A DNA stretch of 64,000 nucleotides, taken from positions 124,001 to 188,000 of the forward strand of contig NZ_CYRX01000011.1 in the NCBI RefSeq assembly GCF_001458315.1. The letters are read 5' to 3'. Position 1 is the first letter of the stretch, and the number at the start of each line of letters is the position of its first letter. The stretch is from Thalassobacter stenotrophicus. GTDB taxonomy: Bacteria; Pseudomonadota; Alphaproteobacteria; Rhodobacterales; Rhodobacteraceae. Shown here one piece after another: positions 33,741-42,724 of the stretch. The notes below the pieces were generated by a model, which saw nothing but the letters and a program-made list of their open reading frames with translations, searched no databases and was not told the origin of the DNA. A program made the position numbers and the translations under genes.

Positions 33741-34336
33741 TTGAGCTCGACCAAAGCGAGGACATCTGGACCCTCACGATTAACCGCCCCGACAAAGCCA
33801 ATTCGCTCACGTCCGAGATGCTGGCCGATTTGATCCAAGTGGTGAAAATGGCCGACAAGGCCGACCTGCGCGCCCTGATCCTGACGGGGGGAGGCGACAA
33901 AGTCTTTTCGGCCGGAGCCGACCTGGAGGAAGCCAAAGCAGGCCTCGCCCTGTCGCCCCTATGGGAAGAATTGTCTCGCGCGATTGTGCGCCTGCCATGC
34001 CTGACCATCGCCGCCCTAAACGGGACACTGGCGGGCGGGGCGTTTGGGATGGTCTTGGCCTGCGACGTGCGTCTTGCACCCGCTCATGCCAAATTTTTCT
34101 ACCCCGTGGCAAAACTGGGCTTCTTGCCGCAACCCTCCGACCCGCGCCGCCTTGCGACATTGGTCGGACCGGCCCGAGCCAAGATGATCCTTGTGGCAGG
34201 ACAAAAGATCACCGCCGATGAGGCCTTGATCTGGGGCTTGGTGGACCGTTTGGAAACCAACCCCCTAGAGGCGGCACATTCGCTGATCCCCGAAGCCAAA
34301 GCCGACCACATGGCGGCGATTAAATCGATGATCTAG
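33737..34336 (+). CDS. enoyl-CoA hydratase/isomerase family protein lacking both catalytic glutamates
   Basis: A 199-residue crotonase-fold protein, about 55 residues shorter than typical enoyl-CoA hydratases; the C-terminal helical lid is missing. It keeps INRPDKANSLTSEML, the oxyanion-hole segment FSAGADLEEA, and LNGTLAGGAFGMVLACDVRLA. The two hydratase glutamates are absent: the position of E144 (normally GGGCE) reads GGAFG, and the position of E164 (normally PE) reads YPV. Canonical hydratase activity is therefore unlikely; thioesterase, isomerase or decarboxylase chemistry is possible. It overlaps the SDR gene by four bases and shares a CTAG stop with the convergent gene. Confidence 0.82.
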   Translation: MIELDQSEDIWTLTINRPDKANSLTSEMLADLIQVVKMADKADLRALILTGGGDKVFSAGADLEEAKAGLALSPLWEELSRAIVRLPCLTIAALNGTLAGGAFGMVLACDVRLAPAHAKFFYPVAKLGFLPQPSDPRRLATLVGPARAKMILVAGQKITADEALIWGLVDRLETNPLEAAHSLIPEAKADHMAAIKSMI

Positions 34337-34695
34337 GGGGCTTCGACCCATGCGCGGGCGGCCTCGAGTTCTGCCATGTCAAACACCCGGATTTCGAGGG
34401 GCGACACGCGGCACAATGCCCGCGTGAGCCCGCCGATCCAACCAACATCCGTGACCACCGCCACCCGGTCAATGTCACGAATATGGGCGACGTCAAACTT
34501 GATGCCCTCCCAGATGGTGCTCAACTCGAAGCCTTCGAAGGTGGGGATCACCTCAACCATACGGACCTTGCCGTGACGCTGAAGGAATGCTTCTAGGCGC
34601 GGCAGAACGCTGTCCATATCGGCCTGCGTGATCTTGCCCGCCACTTCGATTTCAAACACCGGCTGGGTTGCGTGTTCATGATATTTAATCGCCAT
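34333..34695 (-). CDS. SpoIIAA-like (STAS/SEC14-type) domain protein
   Basis: A 120-residue protein of the SpoIIAA-like family (DUF3478). It starts MAIKYHEHATQPVFEIEVAG, has KITQADMDSVLPRLEAFL and the central strand-helix FEGFELSTIWEGIKFD, then VAVVTDVGWIGGL. Members share the STAS fold and in some structures bind lipid-like ligands; no general function is known. It follows the glutamate-synthase-like gene by 21 bases on the same strand, so they form a two-gene unit. Its stop shares CTAG with the crotonase-like gene. Confidence 0.82.
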   Translation of the reverse strand: MAIKYHEHATQPVFEIEVAGKITQADMDSVLPRLEAFLQRHGKVRMVEVIPTFEGFELSTIWEGIKFDVAHIRDIDRVAVVTDVGWIGGLTRALCRVSPLEIRVFDMAELEAARAWVEAP

Positions 34696-34716
34696 TTTTC
34701 GTCTCCTCTCTCCACC

Positions 34717-36234
34717 TTATATGGGGATTGTCGGCCCCTTTTGTGAGGGGAGATCGCGGGGAAACAGCTCATGCATCGGCACTGAGGTCCCGTCGGGTTG
34801 CACAATTCGCACATGCCGCCGCCGCATCAGGCGCGGCTCGGACACGCCGACAGAGTGGGCAATCATCTCCACCTCATGGACAACGCCCTTGGCGTAGCGC
34901 GCGACTTTGCGGAATTTATCCTCCACCACGAGTCCCTTTTGAAAACGCGGATCATGGGTCGTGATCCCCGTGGGGCAGGTGTTTTTGTTGCATTTTAGGG
35001 CCTGAATGCAGCCCAAGGCGAACATGAACCCGCGCGCAGACACCACAAAGTCCGCACCCGCCGCCATGGCCCATGCGATATCACCGGGGTTGACCAACTT
35101 ACCACTGGCCACCAGCCGGATGCGGTCATGCAGGCCGACGCTATCGCGCAAGTTACTGACCATCGGCAGGGCTTCGCGGATGGACATCCCCACAAGGTCC
35201 ATCAAGGGCATGGGTGCCGCGCCGGTGCCGCCTTCGCCGCCGTCGATGGTGATGAAATCTGGCGCGCTTTCAGGGCCGCGGCGCAGGACCTCGGCGAACA
35301 ATTCCTCAAACGGTTCGCGGGCGGCGACAACGGCCTTGATCCCGACAGGCTTGCCCGAAACATCCCGCACGCGCGCCACAAGATCGAGCAAATCCGCCCA
35401 TGAATTCACCTCCCGGTGACGGTTCGGAGAGATCCCGTCTTGGCCGACGGCAAGACCCCGAATGGCCGCAATCTCGGCGGTCACCTTTTCACCGGGCAGG
35501 ATACCGCCCTTGCCGGGCTTGGCCCCCTGCGCGAGCTTGATCTCGAACATCGCAATCTGCGGATGTACCGCGATTTCACGCAGCTTTTCGTCGCTCAGAT
35601 TGCCGTCCTTATCGCGGACACCGTATTTGGCCGTCCCGATCTGATAGACAAGGTCGGCCCCGCCCTGCAGGTGAAAGGGCGACACGCCACCCTCACCGGT
35701 GTTCATCCAAATACCCGCTTCGGCACAGCCACGCGACAACGCCAAAACCGCGGGTTTTGAGATCGCGCCATAGGACATACCGCTGAGGTTAAAAATCGAT
35801 TTGGCCACATAGGGCACGCGCACGTTGGGGCCGATCATCATCGGCTCGGTCTTGGCGAATTGATCATCCAGCGGGGGAAAGGGGCTGTTCACGAACAGGG
35901 GTGTCCCCGGCGCCGAAATGTTGCGGGTCGAGCCAAAGGCAATCGTGTTGCTTTCGCCCTCACTGGCCCGTTTGACCCAATCCCGCTGCGCCCGATTGAA
36001 GGGCAGCTCTTCTCGATCCATCGCAAAGAAATACTGGCGAAAGAATTCGCCCAGTTCAGAGAAGATATGTCGAAACCTACCGATCACCGGGTAATTGCGC
36101 CGGATCGCATCAGAAGTTTGGGATCGGTCGATGACGAACAGAACCAACCCAGCAGCGACCATCACGCCGATAATCAACACGAACAACAACGCCAAAATCT
36201 GCAACGCCCACGCGGCGGTTTCCATAAAAATCAT
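34717..36234 (-). CDS. FMN-binding glutamate synthase family protein, membrane-anchored
   Basis: A 505-residue protein with one N-terminal transmembrane helix (about 8-34) and then the FMN-binding synthase domain. It has MSYGAISKPAVLALSRG, NTGEGGVSPFH, AQGAKPGKGGILPG, the FMN-phosphate loop TIDGGEGGTGAAP, and three cysteines C..C....C in CIQALKCNKNTCPTG that ligate a 3Fe-4S cluster. It lacks the amidotransferase domain of GltB, so it is the archaeal-type or stand-alone synthase form; many Proteobacteria carry it in addition to GltBD. Start at 36234 has GGAG six bases upstream. Whether it makes glutamate is not known. Confidence 0.87.
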   Translation of the reverse strand: MIFMETAAWALQILALLFVLIIGVMVAAGLVLFVIDRSQTSDAIRRNYPVIGRFRHIFSELGEFFRQYFFAMDREELPFNRAQRDWVKRASEGESNTIAFGSTRNISAPGTPLFVNSPFPPLDDQFAKTEPMMIGPNVRVPYVAKSIFNLSGMSYGAISKPAVLALSRGCAEAGIWMNTGEGGVSPFHLQGGADLVYQIGTAKYGVRDKDGNLSDEKLREIAVHPQIAMFEIKLAQGAKPGKGGILPGEKVTAEIAAIRGLAVGQDGISPNRHREVNSWADLLDLVARVRDVSGKPVGIKAVVAAREPFEELFAEVLRRGPESAPDFITIDGGEGGTGAAPMPLMDLVGMSIREALPMVSNLRDSVGLHDRIRLVASGKLVNPGDIAWAMAAGADFVVSARGFMFALGCIQALKCNKNTCPTGITTHDPRFQKGLVVEDKFRKVARYAKGVVHEVEMIAHSVGVSEPRLMRRRHVRIVQPDGTSVPMHELFPRDLPSQKGPTIPI

Positions 36235-36397
36235 ATCGAACTCCAAGCCATTAATCGAACAGTGATACGCGCCCATATGGTTCACAAGGGCTCAATTCTG
36301 CTCCCGCCTGCTCACATGAACGTGACCCCAAAACCGGCAAATCGCCGCTTACGGCCACATCGGCGCCCTTGAAACCTATATTTTCGCCCCAATTTGT

Positions 36398-36436
36398 CTT
36401 GTGTGTTTTTTGCACACGAGCCAGCCGATCATCGGC
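36398..36436. promoter_or_regulatory. two inverted repeats upstream of the fasciclin gene
   Basis: CTTGTGTG (36398-36405) pairs with CACACGAG (36413-36420) allowing one G-T pair, and GCCGATCATCGGC (36424-36436) is an odd 13-base palindrome. They end 27 bases before the ATG, so could be operators or 5' leader hairpins. Confidence 0.35.
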
Positions 36437-36463
36437 GGCCAAACAACAAAAGGGAATTAAACT

Positions 36464-36952
36464 ATGCTTCGCACTGCAGCACTTGCCATCGCCGCCACAA
36501 CCGCCCTGACCCTGCCTGCCTTTGCTGGCAGCATGGGCAAAAAGGACATCGTCGACACCGCCGTCGGCGCAGGTACCTTTGAAACACTTGTCGCCGCCGT
36601 CAGCGCAGCCGACCTAGTGGACACATTGAAATCCGAAGGCCCCTTCACCGTGTTTGCCCCCACCGATGAGGCCTTTGCCGCCCTGCCCGCGGGCACGGTC
36701 GAAAGCCTGCTCTTGCCCGAGAACAAAGAGCAGCTGATCGCGGTTCTGACCTATCACGTCGTGCCCGGCACAGTGATGTCCACCGATCTTGTGGACGACA
36801 TGAAAGCCGCCACCGTACAGGGCGGTGAGATCACAATCGATCTCGACAATGGTGTGATGATCAACGACGCGAACGTCACCACCGCTGACATCGAGACATC
36901 GAACGGTGTCATCCACGTCATCGACAAGGTGATCCTGCCCGCCGACATGTAA
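36464..36952 (+). CDS. secreted fasciclin (FAS1) domain protein
   Basis: A 162-residue protein with a signal peptide (cleavage near LPAFA-G, residue 21) and a single FAS1 domain. The two FAS1 boxes are clear: [19 protein letters not shown] (H1) and the later [14 protein letters not shown], ending [13 protein letters not shown] (H2). FAS1 domains mediate adhesion or carbohydrate binding; bacterial single-domain forms are periplasmic or secreted, often of unknown role. Well-expressed style: AAAGGGAA ribosome site and a strong terminator 38 bases after the stop. Confidence 0.92.
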   Translation: MLRTAALAIAATTALTLPAFAGSMGKKDIVDTAVGAGTFETLVAAVSAADLVDTLKSEGPFTVFAPTDEAFAALPAGTVESLLLPENKEQLIAVLTYHVVPGTVMSTDLVDDMKAATVQGGEITIDLDNGVMINDANVTTADIETSNGVIHVIDKVILPADM

Positions 36953-36990
36953 GGCTATCTGTCTGCTTGCCTCAGACAGTTCACAAGACG

Positions 36991-37018
36991 AAGGCCCCGG
37001 AGCGATCCGGGGCCTTTT
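36991..37018 (+). terminator. Rho-independent terminator after the fasciclin gene
   Basis: An 11-bp perfect stem AAGGCCCCGGA/TCCGGGGCCTT (36991-37001, 37006-37016) with a GCGA loop, running into TTTT. It ends exactly where the convergent HEPN-like gene stops (37018). Confidence 0.92.
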
Positions 37019-37605
37019 CATATGGGCTTAACCTGCAGCTCCGAGCATCTTGCCTTAACTTTTGGGCATATGTTTCGAACTTCAATCTGTTGCTGTTGGG
37101 ACAGGTGTCGCAATGAATAGTCGTCCGTCGCGATACGCTCAGCCAAGCGTGAACCAGTCGAAATATGTGTCAAAAGCCAGCCCACCTGAATGAACCAACT
37201 TTGAGGCTCGAAATGCATAAACTGATTTCGGACCGAGAATAGCTCCCGAAAGCTTAGCACCTCCGATTCAGGGATTTGGATGTTAGGACCTGCAGATTCC
37301 ATTCGGCTAGACAATCCCCGCACACGCTCCAATAAGTCATGCGGCCCCGCGAGTTTTAGCTTTTGGGGGGCGATCGGTTCCCGGTTATTCAAGCGCTGTA
37401 TTTCAGTAACAGCATCATTTTGGCGCAAAGCGCCAATCTGCATACTACCTGAAAGATTGCACACGAGCATGCTATTGAGCGCACTACACAGTGCAATCGT
37501 AGCCCATTTTAGGTTAGTGCGGTTCTTTTCATCACGCTGCAATTGCCACAAGACTTCCTGCATAGAATGCAAAACGTCCAGCTGCTCGCTTGTTTCCAGA
37601 TACAT
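37018..37605 (-). CDS. HEPN-like orphan protein, lower G+C than neighbours
   Basis: A 195-residue, mostly helical, soluble protein. No named family is recognised with certainty. The run FRELFSVRNQFMHFEP contains R126-N-x3-H131, the R-x4-6-H motif of HEPN RNases and HEPN-like proteins, preceded by a long helix (NLKWATIALCSALNSML) as in that fold. Sampled lines of the gene count near 50% G+C against about 60% for flanking genes, suggesting transfer. ATG at 37605 follows GGGGTGG; a longer frame runs into clpB and is rejected. It is inserted between the fasciclin terminator and clpB, alone. A role in RNA cleavage or defence is inference. Confidence 0.6.
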   Translation of the reverse strand: MYLETSEQLDVLHSMQEVLWQLQRDEKNRTNLKWATIALCSALNSMLVCNLSGSMQIGALRQNDAVTEIQRLNNREPIAPQKLKLAGPHDLLERVRGLSSRMESAGPNIQIPESEVLSFRELFSVRNQFMHFEPQSWFIQVGWLLTHISTGSRLAERIATDDYSLRHLSQQQQIEVRNICPKVKARCSELQVKPI

Positions 37606-37623
37606 CGCCACCCCATAAAATGA

Positions 37624-37650
37624 ACGAGGCCCAGCGGTTCTGGGCCTCGT
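37624..37650 (-). terminator. hairpin after clpB
   Basis: An 11-bp perfect stem ACGAGGCCCAG/CTGGGCCTCGT (37624-37634, 37640-37650) with a 5-base loop, 8 bases past the clpB stop. Read leftward it is followed by TTCATTTTAT, a moderate T-tract. It also lies 19 bases before the start of the HEPN-like gene, so that gene needs a promoter in the short gap or read-through. Confidence 0.75.
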
Positions 37651-37657
37651 CTCGCAA

Positions 37658-40273
37658 TTAATGCACAACGGCCTCTTGGGGCGGTTGGCGGTCGCTTCGG
37701 GCGATCCGATCCCCCACAAGCAGACCATCACTGCTGGCGCTGACCGGCACCACCGCGCCGTCAGCCACATCACCCGATAGGATCATCTCGGCCAACTCGT
37801 TCTGCAAACTGCGCTGGATCACGCGCTTTAGCGGCCGGGCGCCGAACACCGGATCATAACCCTCATCCGCAAGCCATGTCTTGGCCGCGTCATCCAGTTC
37901 GAGCACGATATTGCGCCCCGCGAGCCGCTTGGTCAGGCGATGCAGTTGGATATCGACGATGCCATTCATGTCGGCGCGCGCCAAACGATCAAAGATAATC
38001 GTTTCGTCCAGACGGTTCAGGAATTCGGGCCGGAAATGACCTCGGACCGCATCCATCACATCGCGCTTGGCCTCCGCTGCGTCGGCACCGTCGGGAAGCT
38101 GGCTTAGCGCCTGTGCGCCCAAGTTTGAGGTCAGAATAATCAGCGTTTGTTTGAAGTCGACAGTGCGACCCTGACCATCGGTCAGCACCCCATCATCCAA
38201 CACCTGAAGCAGAACGTTGAACACATCTGGGTGGGCCTTTTCGACCTCATCGAACAGCACGACCTGATAGGGCCTGCGCCGGACGGCCTCTGTCAGGACG
38301 CCGCCCTCATCGTAGCCAACATACCCCGGAGGCGCGCCGATCAGCCGCGAAACCGCGTGTTTTTCCATGAATTCGGACATATCAATGCGCACCATCGCAT
38401 TGTCATCATCGAACAGGAACTCAGCCAGCGCCTTGGTCAACTCGGTCTTGCCCACACCAGTTGGGCCGAGGAACAGAAAGCTGCCCAAGGGGCGGTTTTC
38501 ATCGTTCAGACCCGCACGCGCACGGCGCACTGCATTGGCGACGGCGGTCACCGCTTGGGTCTGCCCAATCACGCGTGAGGCAATTTCTTCCTCCATCCGG
38601 AGCAGCTTTTCACGCTCACCCTCTAGCATCTTGGACACGGGCACGCCGGTCCACCGCTCCACCACAGAAGCGATTTGCTCGGGGCGCACGGCCTCCTCCA
38701 CAAGGACCTCATCCTCACGGTTTTCGGCATCAGACAGCTGCTTTTCCAATTGCGGGATCACGCCGTAGGACAGCTCCCCCGCACGGGCCAAATTGCCTTC
38801 GCGCTTGGCCGCATCCAGATCGACACGAGCCCGATCCAACTGCTCCTTCAAGCCACGCGCACTTTCGAGCTTGTCACGCTCAGCCTGCCACTGGGCGGTC
38901 ATCTCAGCGGACTGCTGTTGCAGGTCTGCCACCTCGGCCTCCAGCTTTTTCAACCGATCCTGAGAAGCGGTGTCGTCCTCAAGACGCAGGGCCTCTACCT
39001 CGATTTGCTTTTGCAGGATGTCACGGTCCAGCGCATCCAATTCCTCGGGCTTGCTGTCGACCTCCATCCGCAGGCGCGAAGCAGCCTCATCCACCAAGTC
39101 GATCGCCTTATCGGGCAGAAAACGGTCCGTGATATAACGCTGCGAAAGCGTCGCGGCGGCGACCAGCGCGCTGTCGGAAATCCGCACGCCGTGGTGCAGT
39201 TCGTATTTTTCCTTAATGCCACGCAGGATCGAAATCGTGTCCGGCACAGTCGGTTCTTCGACCATCAGCGTTTGGAACCGCCGGGCCAGCGCCGCGTCTT
39301 TTTCGACGTATTTGCGATACTCATCGAGGGTGGTGGCGCCGATACAATGCAACTCCCCCCGGGCCAACGCGGGTTTGATCAAATTCGCCGCATCCATCGC
39401 ACCGTCGGATTTACCGGCGCCCACAAGCGTGTGCATTTCATCGATAAACAGGATGATTTCACCAGCAGCCGAGGTCACTTCGTTCAGCACAGCCTTGAGC
39501 CGTTCCTCAAACTCACCACGGTATTTCGCACCAGCAATCAGCGCGCCCATATCAAGCGCCATCAGCGTCTTGTTGCGCAGCGATTCCGGTACGTCACCGT
39601 TGATGATGCGAAGGGCCAAACCCTCGGCGATGGCGGTTTTGCCAACGCCGGGCTCACCGATCAGAACGGGGTTGTTTTTGGTTCGGCGGCTCAGCACCTG
39701 CATCGCGCGGCGAATTTCTTCGTCCCGCCCGATGATAGGGTCAATGCGTCCTGCGCGCGCCGCCTCGGTCAGGTCAGTTGCGTACTTTTTCAACGCCTCA
39801 TAACTGTCCTCCGCAGAGGCGCTATCAGCGGTGCGGCCCTTGCGGATATCATTGATCGCGGCGTTTAAGCCTTGCGCATTCACACCACCCGCATCCAAGG
39901 CATCCTTGGCTTTGGATTTCACCATGTTGAGCGCCATCAAAATCCGCTCAACCGTGACGAAACTATCGCCGGCCTTCTTGCTGAGTTTTTCCGCCTCGGA
40001 CAGAACCTGCCCGAGCGTGCGATCCATGTAGGTCTGGCCACTGTCACCGCTGACCTTGGGCAGCTTGGCAATGGCACTATCAACGGCCTCGGCCACGCGT
40101 TTTGCGTTGCCACCAGCGGCCGAAATCAAGTTAGACGCCATCCCCTGATCGTCGTCCATCAACGCCTTTAGCAAATGTTCGGGGGCCAGTTGCTGATGGC
40201 TTTCGCGCATCGCAATCGTTTGAGCAGCCTGCAAAAAACCGCGCGACCGCTCCGTGAACTTCTCCAAGTCCAT
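37658..40273 (-). CDS. clpB: ATP-dependent disaggregase ClpB
   Basis: An 871-residue Hsp104/ClpB chaperone. The Clp N-domain (1-145, with [14 protein letters not shown] and HLLKALMDD) precedes AAA1 with Walker A GEPGVGKT (206-213) and [15 protein letters not shown]. The coiled-coil M domain spans about 400-525 ([18 protein letters not shown]). AAA2 has [10 protein letters not shown] near 600 and the pore loop in [13 protein letters not shown]. With DnaK it rescues aggregated proteins in the cytoplasm. ATG at 40273 is chosen over GTG at 40279 because GAAGGAGT is spaced for the ATG. A heat-shock-like promoter lies upstream. Confidence 0.97.
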   Translation of the reverse strand: MDLEKFTERSRGFLQAAQTIAMRESHQQLAPEHLLKALMDDDQGMASNLISAAGGNAKRVAEAVDSAIAKLPKVSGDSGQTYMDRTLGQVLSEAEKLSKKAGDSFVTVERILMALNMVKSKAKDALDAGGVNAQGLNAAINDIRKGRTADSASAEDSYEALKKYATDLTEAARAGRIDPIIGRDEEIRRAMQVLSRRTKNNPVLIGEPGVGKTAIAEGLALRIINGDVPESLRNKTLMALDMGALIAGAKYRGEFEERLKAVLNEVTSAAGEIILFIDEMHTLVGAGKSDGAMDAANLIKPALARGELHCIGATTLDEYRKYVEKDAALARRFQTLMVEEPTVPDTISILRGIKEKYELHHGVRISDSALVAAATLSQRYITDRFLPDKAIDLVDEAASRLRMEVDSKPEELDALDRDILQKQIEVEALRLEDDTASQDRLKKLEAEVADLQQQSAEMTAQWQAERDKLESARGLKEQLDRARVDLDAAKREGNLARAGELSYGVIPQLEKQLSDAENREDEVLVEEAVRPEQIASVVERWTGVPVSKMLEGEREKLLRMEEEIASRVIGQTQAVTAVANAVRRARAGLNDENRPLGSFLFLGPTGVGKTELTKALAEFLFDDDNAMVRIDMSEFMEKHAVSRLIGAPPGYVGYDEGGVLTEAVRRRPYQVVLFDEVEKAHPDVFNVLLQVLDDGVLTDGQGRTVDFKQTLIILTSNLGAQALSQLPDGADAAEAKRDVMDAVRGHFRPEFLNRLDETIIFDRLARADMNGIVDIQLHRLTKRLAGRNIVLELDDAAKTWLADEGYDPVFGARPLKRVIQRSLQNELAEMILSGDVADGAVVPVSASSDGLLVGDRIARSDRQPPQEAVVH

Positions 40274-40344
40274 GAGCACTACTCCTTCTCAAAGCACCCA
40301 CCCTTGCCGCGCCCATCTTGGCACACAGCTCGGCGAGCCTCACA

Positions 40345-40377
40345 AAATATTTGGGGATTATTTTTGCGCGCTGCAAG
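40345..40377 (-). promoter_or_regulatory. candidate RpoH (sigma-32) promoter of clpB
   Basis: On the minus strand CTTGCAG (40377-40371), then 14 bases, then CCCCAAATAT (40356-40347) resembles the heat-shock consensus CTTGAAA-N11-15-CCCCATNT. It lies about 75-105 bases before the clpB ATG. ClpB is a classic RpoH target. Confidence 0.45.
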
Positions 40378-40403
40378 TCCGCACAAAACGCGACAAACAA
40401 AAT

Positions 40404-40433
40404 AGGAGGGCCCCGACCCCCCGGGACCCTCCT
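40404..40433 (-). terminator. terminator-like hairpin upstream of clpB
   Basis: AGGAGGG (40404-40410) pairs with CCCTCCT (40427-40433), with further inner G-C pairs; read leftward it is followed by ATTTTGTTTG. It lies between the DUF2853 terminator (40594-40619) and clpB, so it may end a small transcript that starts around 40560, or be a leader hairpin. Confidence 0.45.
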
Positions 40434-40593
40434 GCCACCCGCGTGCTCGACTGCACCACCCGCGGACATGGCGCCTGCAAGCTGAGGCGCGTAACTGAGG
40501 GCCCGGCCATGCTGGTCCGGACACACATTCACTAACCCAAAGCCCGAGACAAATCAAAACCATAGTAGGAAGGATTTGTTGTAAGTTACGCAA

Positions 40594-40619
40594 AAGGCCA
40601 CGCGCAAAGGCGTGGCCTT
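40594..40619 (-). terminator. Rho-independent terminator after DUF2853 gene
   Basis: A 10-bp perfect stem AAGGCCACGC/GCGTGGCCTT (40594-40603, 40610-40619) with a 6-base loop; leftward it runs into TTTTGC. It is 21 bases after the stop. Confidence 0.85.
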
Positions 40620-40640
40620 GGTGTCAGCCTATCGTGCGAT

Positions 40641-40982
40641 CTACGCGTAGACGGCTTCTTTGCCAAAGTGCTTGGTCAGCAGATAATACACCACCGCGCG
40701 ATACTTATTCCGCTCGGATTTTCCGTATTGCTCGATCACGGCATTGATGCCGTCCATCAACTCAGGGCTATCGGCCAACCCCAGCTTTTTGATCAAAAAG
40801 TTGTTTTTGACGGTCTCAAGCTCAGCCTCTTGAGAAGAAGCCACCGTCGCCGCATCGGCATTGTAAATGGCTGGCCCACATCCGATCGTGACCTTCTCCA
40901 AAAGGCTCATGTCAGGCTCTACACCAATCTTTGTTTTCAAATCATCTGCGTATTTTGCAATCAATTCGTCGCGCTTACCCAT
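40641..40982 (-). CDS. DUF2853 family protein
   Basis: A 113-residue soluble helical protein: MGKRDELIAKYADDLKTKIG, then VTIGCGPAIYNADAATVASS, ELETVKNNFLIKKLGL and KYRAVVYYLLTKHFGK. This is the DUF2853 pattern; structures of the family exist but no function is assigned. ATG at 40982 is supported by GGGAG 7 bases upstream; a longer frame upstream overlaps the ahcY terminator and is rejected. Own terminator downstream, so monocistronic. Confidence 0.85.
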   Translation of the reverse strand: MGKRDELIAKYADDLKTKIGVEPDMSLLEKVTIGCGPAIYNADAATVASSQEAELETVKNNFLIKKLGLADSPELMDGINAVIEQYGKSERNKYRAVVYYLLTKHFGKEAVYA

Positions 40983-41093
40983 ATTTGGTCTCCCAGCTGT
41001 TGGATCATGCATCCGCCCTAATTGGAGCGGCCATGCCACGCTAGCCGCTGTTCCGCGGTTCTCAAAGAGAGAAATTAACCAAAGGCCACGCAC

Positions 41094-41122
41094 AAAAAAC
41101 GGGGCCCCAAGCTGGGACCCCG
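41094..41122 (-). terminator. Rho-independent terminator after ahcY
   Basis: CGGGG-C-CCCA (41100-41109) pairs with TGGG-A-CCCCG (41113-41122) with one internal mismatch; leftward the RNA ends in TTTTTT (41094-41099). It lies 21 bases after the ahcY stop. Confidence 0.88.
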
Positions 41123-41143
41123 CAGAAAACCATTTCAAATGGC

Positions 41144-42532
41144 TTAGTAACGATAGTGCTCGGGCTTGAAAGGACCCTCTTGGGCCACACCGATGTAGTC
41201 GGCCTGATCCTTGGACAGCTTCGTTAGTTTCACGCCGATTTTAGCAAGGTGCAGCGCGGCCACTTTTTCATCCAGATGCTTGGGCAGGATAAAGACGCCG
41301 GGCTGGTATTCGTCACCCTTGGTCCACAGCTCAATCTGCGCCAACACTTGGTTGGTAAAGGATGCAGACATCACGAACGATGGGTGCCCCGTTGCATTGC
41401 CAAGGTTCAAAAGACGACCTTCCGACAGCAGAATCAAGCGGCTGCCCGAAGGCATCTCGATCATATCCACCTGATCTTTGATGTTCGTCCACTTGTGGTT
41501 TTTCAGTGCCGCAACTTGGATTTCGTTGTCGAAGTGACCGATGTTGCCAACGATCGCCATGTCCTTCATCTCACGCATGTGTTCGATGCGGATCACGTCT
41601 TTGTTACCGGTCGTGGTGATGAACACATCCGCCGAGGATACGACGTCCTCCAGCAGGACGACCTCAAATCCATCCATCGCGGCTTGCAGCGCGCAAATGG
41701 GGTCAGCTTCGGTCACTTTGACCCGCGCGCCCGCACCTTGCAGGGATGCCGCAGACCCTTTGCCAACGTCACCGTAACCACACACAACCGCGACCTTACC
41801 GGCCAGCATTGTGTCCGTGGCGCGACGGATGCCGTCGACAAGTGATTCCTTACAGCCGTATTTGTTGTCGAACTTCGACTTGGTGACGGAATCGTTCACG
41901 TTGATCGCGGGGAAGGGCAACTGGCCGTTTTTGTGCAGGTCATACAGACGGTGCACGCCAGTTGTCGTTTCCTCGGAGACGCCGCGGATCTGTTCTTTCA
42001 TCTTGGTGAACCAACCGGGGCTCGCAGCCAAACGCTTGGCGATTTGGGCTTTGATGACAGCCTCTTCCTCGGACTGCGGTACGGGGATGATCTCTTCACC
42101 GGCTTCTGCGCGGGCGCCAAGCAGGATGTAGAGCGTCGCGTCGCCGCCATCATCAAGGATCAGGTTCGGGCCTTCGGGGAACATGAACGACTTGTCCAAG
42201 TAGTCCCAATGCTCCTCAAGGGTTTGGCCTTTGATGGCAAAAACCGGCACACCGGCTTCGGCGATAGCGGCAGCTGCGTGATCTTGGGTTGAGAAAATGT
42301 TGCACGACGCCCAGCGGACATCCGCACCCAGTGCAACCAGCGTTTCAATCAGAACGCCTGTTTGGATTGTCATGTGCAGCGAGCCCACGATGCGCGCACC
42401 GGCGAGTGGCTGGGATGCGCCGTATTCCTCACGCAGGGCCATCAGGCCGGGCATCTCGGTCTCAGCGATGTCCAATTCTTTGCGGCCGAATGCGGCCAAA
42501 GCGATGTCTTTTACGATATAATCAAGCGCCAT
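41144..42532 (-). CDS. ahcY: adenosylhomocysteinase (SAH hydrolase)
   Basis: A 462-residue cytosolic enzyme splitting S-adenosylhomocysteine into adenosine and homocysteine in the methyl cycle. It has [51 protein letters not shown], the NAD-binding [13 protein letters not shown], and [18 protein letters not shown], ending F-K-P-E-H-Y-R-Y, the invariant C-terminus that donates lysine and tyrosine to the neighbouring subunit. Start at 42532 has GAGAGGAG about 9 bases upstream. In Rhodobacter capsulatus ahcY lies near the regA/hvr region, and here it is 2.5 kb from regA. No SAH riboswitch was recognised in its leader. Confidence 0.97.
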   Translation of the reverse strand: MALDYIVKDIALAAFGRKELDIAETEMPGLMALREEYGASQPLAGARIVGSLHMTIQTGVLIETLVALGADVRWASCNIFSTQDHAAAAIAEAGVPVFAIKGQTLEEHWDYLDKSFMFPEGPNLILDDGGDATLYILLGARAEAGEEIIPVPQSEEEAVIKAQIAKRLAASPGWFTKMKEQIRGVSEETTTGVHRLYDLHKNGQLPFPAINVNDSVTKSKFDNKYGCKESLVDGIRRATDTMLAGKVAVVCGYGDVGKGSAASLQGAGARVKVTEADPICALQAAMDGFEVVLLEDVVSSADVFITTTGNKDVIRIEHMREMKDMAIVGNIGHFDNEIQVAALKNHKWTNIKDQVDMIEMPSGSRLILLSEGRLLNLGNATGHPSFVMSASFTNQVLAQIELWTKGDEYQPGVFILPKHLDEKVAALHLAKIGVKLTKLSKDQADYIGVAQEGPFKPEHYRY

Positions 42533-42724
42533 CCGGGCGGCTCCTCTCGGGTTGATCTTCTTGACGGGGGCCATAACACTGAAAACATGTAGGGTCTATG
42601 GTTGCGCATGACCGCGGCGGTCTGGCGCCTAACCTTGCGTGCCGGACAGAGTGTGACCATGGTGATTGCACAAAAAACCGTCAGTCATGCCGTCGCGCAT
42701 CGCTGATTAAGGAATGAGGTAGAC

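Larger units (their letters stand above)
40274..40640. other. 367-base intergenic region between DUF2853 gene and clpB
   Basis: Holds, reading leftward: the DUF2853 terminator (40594-40619), about 160 bases without a recognised gene, a second terminator-like hairpin (40404-40433), and the candidate clpB promoter (40345-40377). The middle part could encode a small RNA; I do not recognise SRP RNA, 6S RNA or RNase P motifs in it. An open frame crossing it continues out of frame into clpB and is not convincing. Confidence 0.5.

Noticed and set aside
37606-37773. N-terminal extension of the HEPN-like gene into clpB
   Set aside because: The extra codons overlap the clpB 3' end and the hairpin; the internal ATG at 37605 has a ribosome-site-like GGGGTGG.
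42533-42724. SAH or SAM-type riboswitch in front of ahcY
   Set aside because: I looked for the conserved cores on the minus strand and found only a short GACCG/CGGTC hairpin (42610-42622); no match to a known class.
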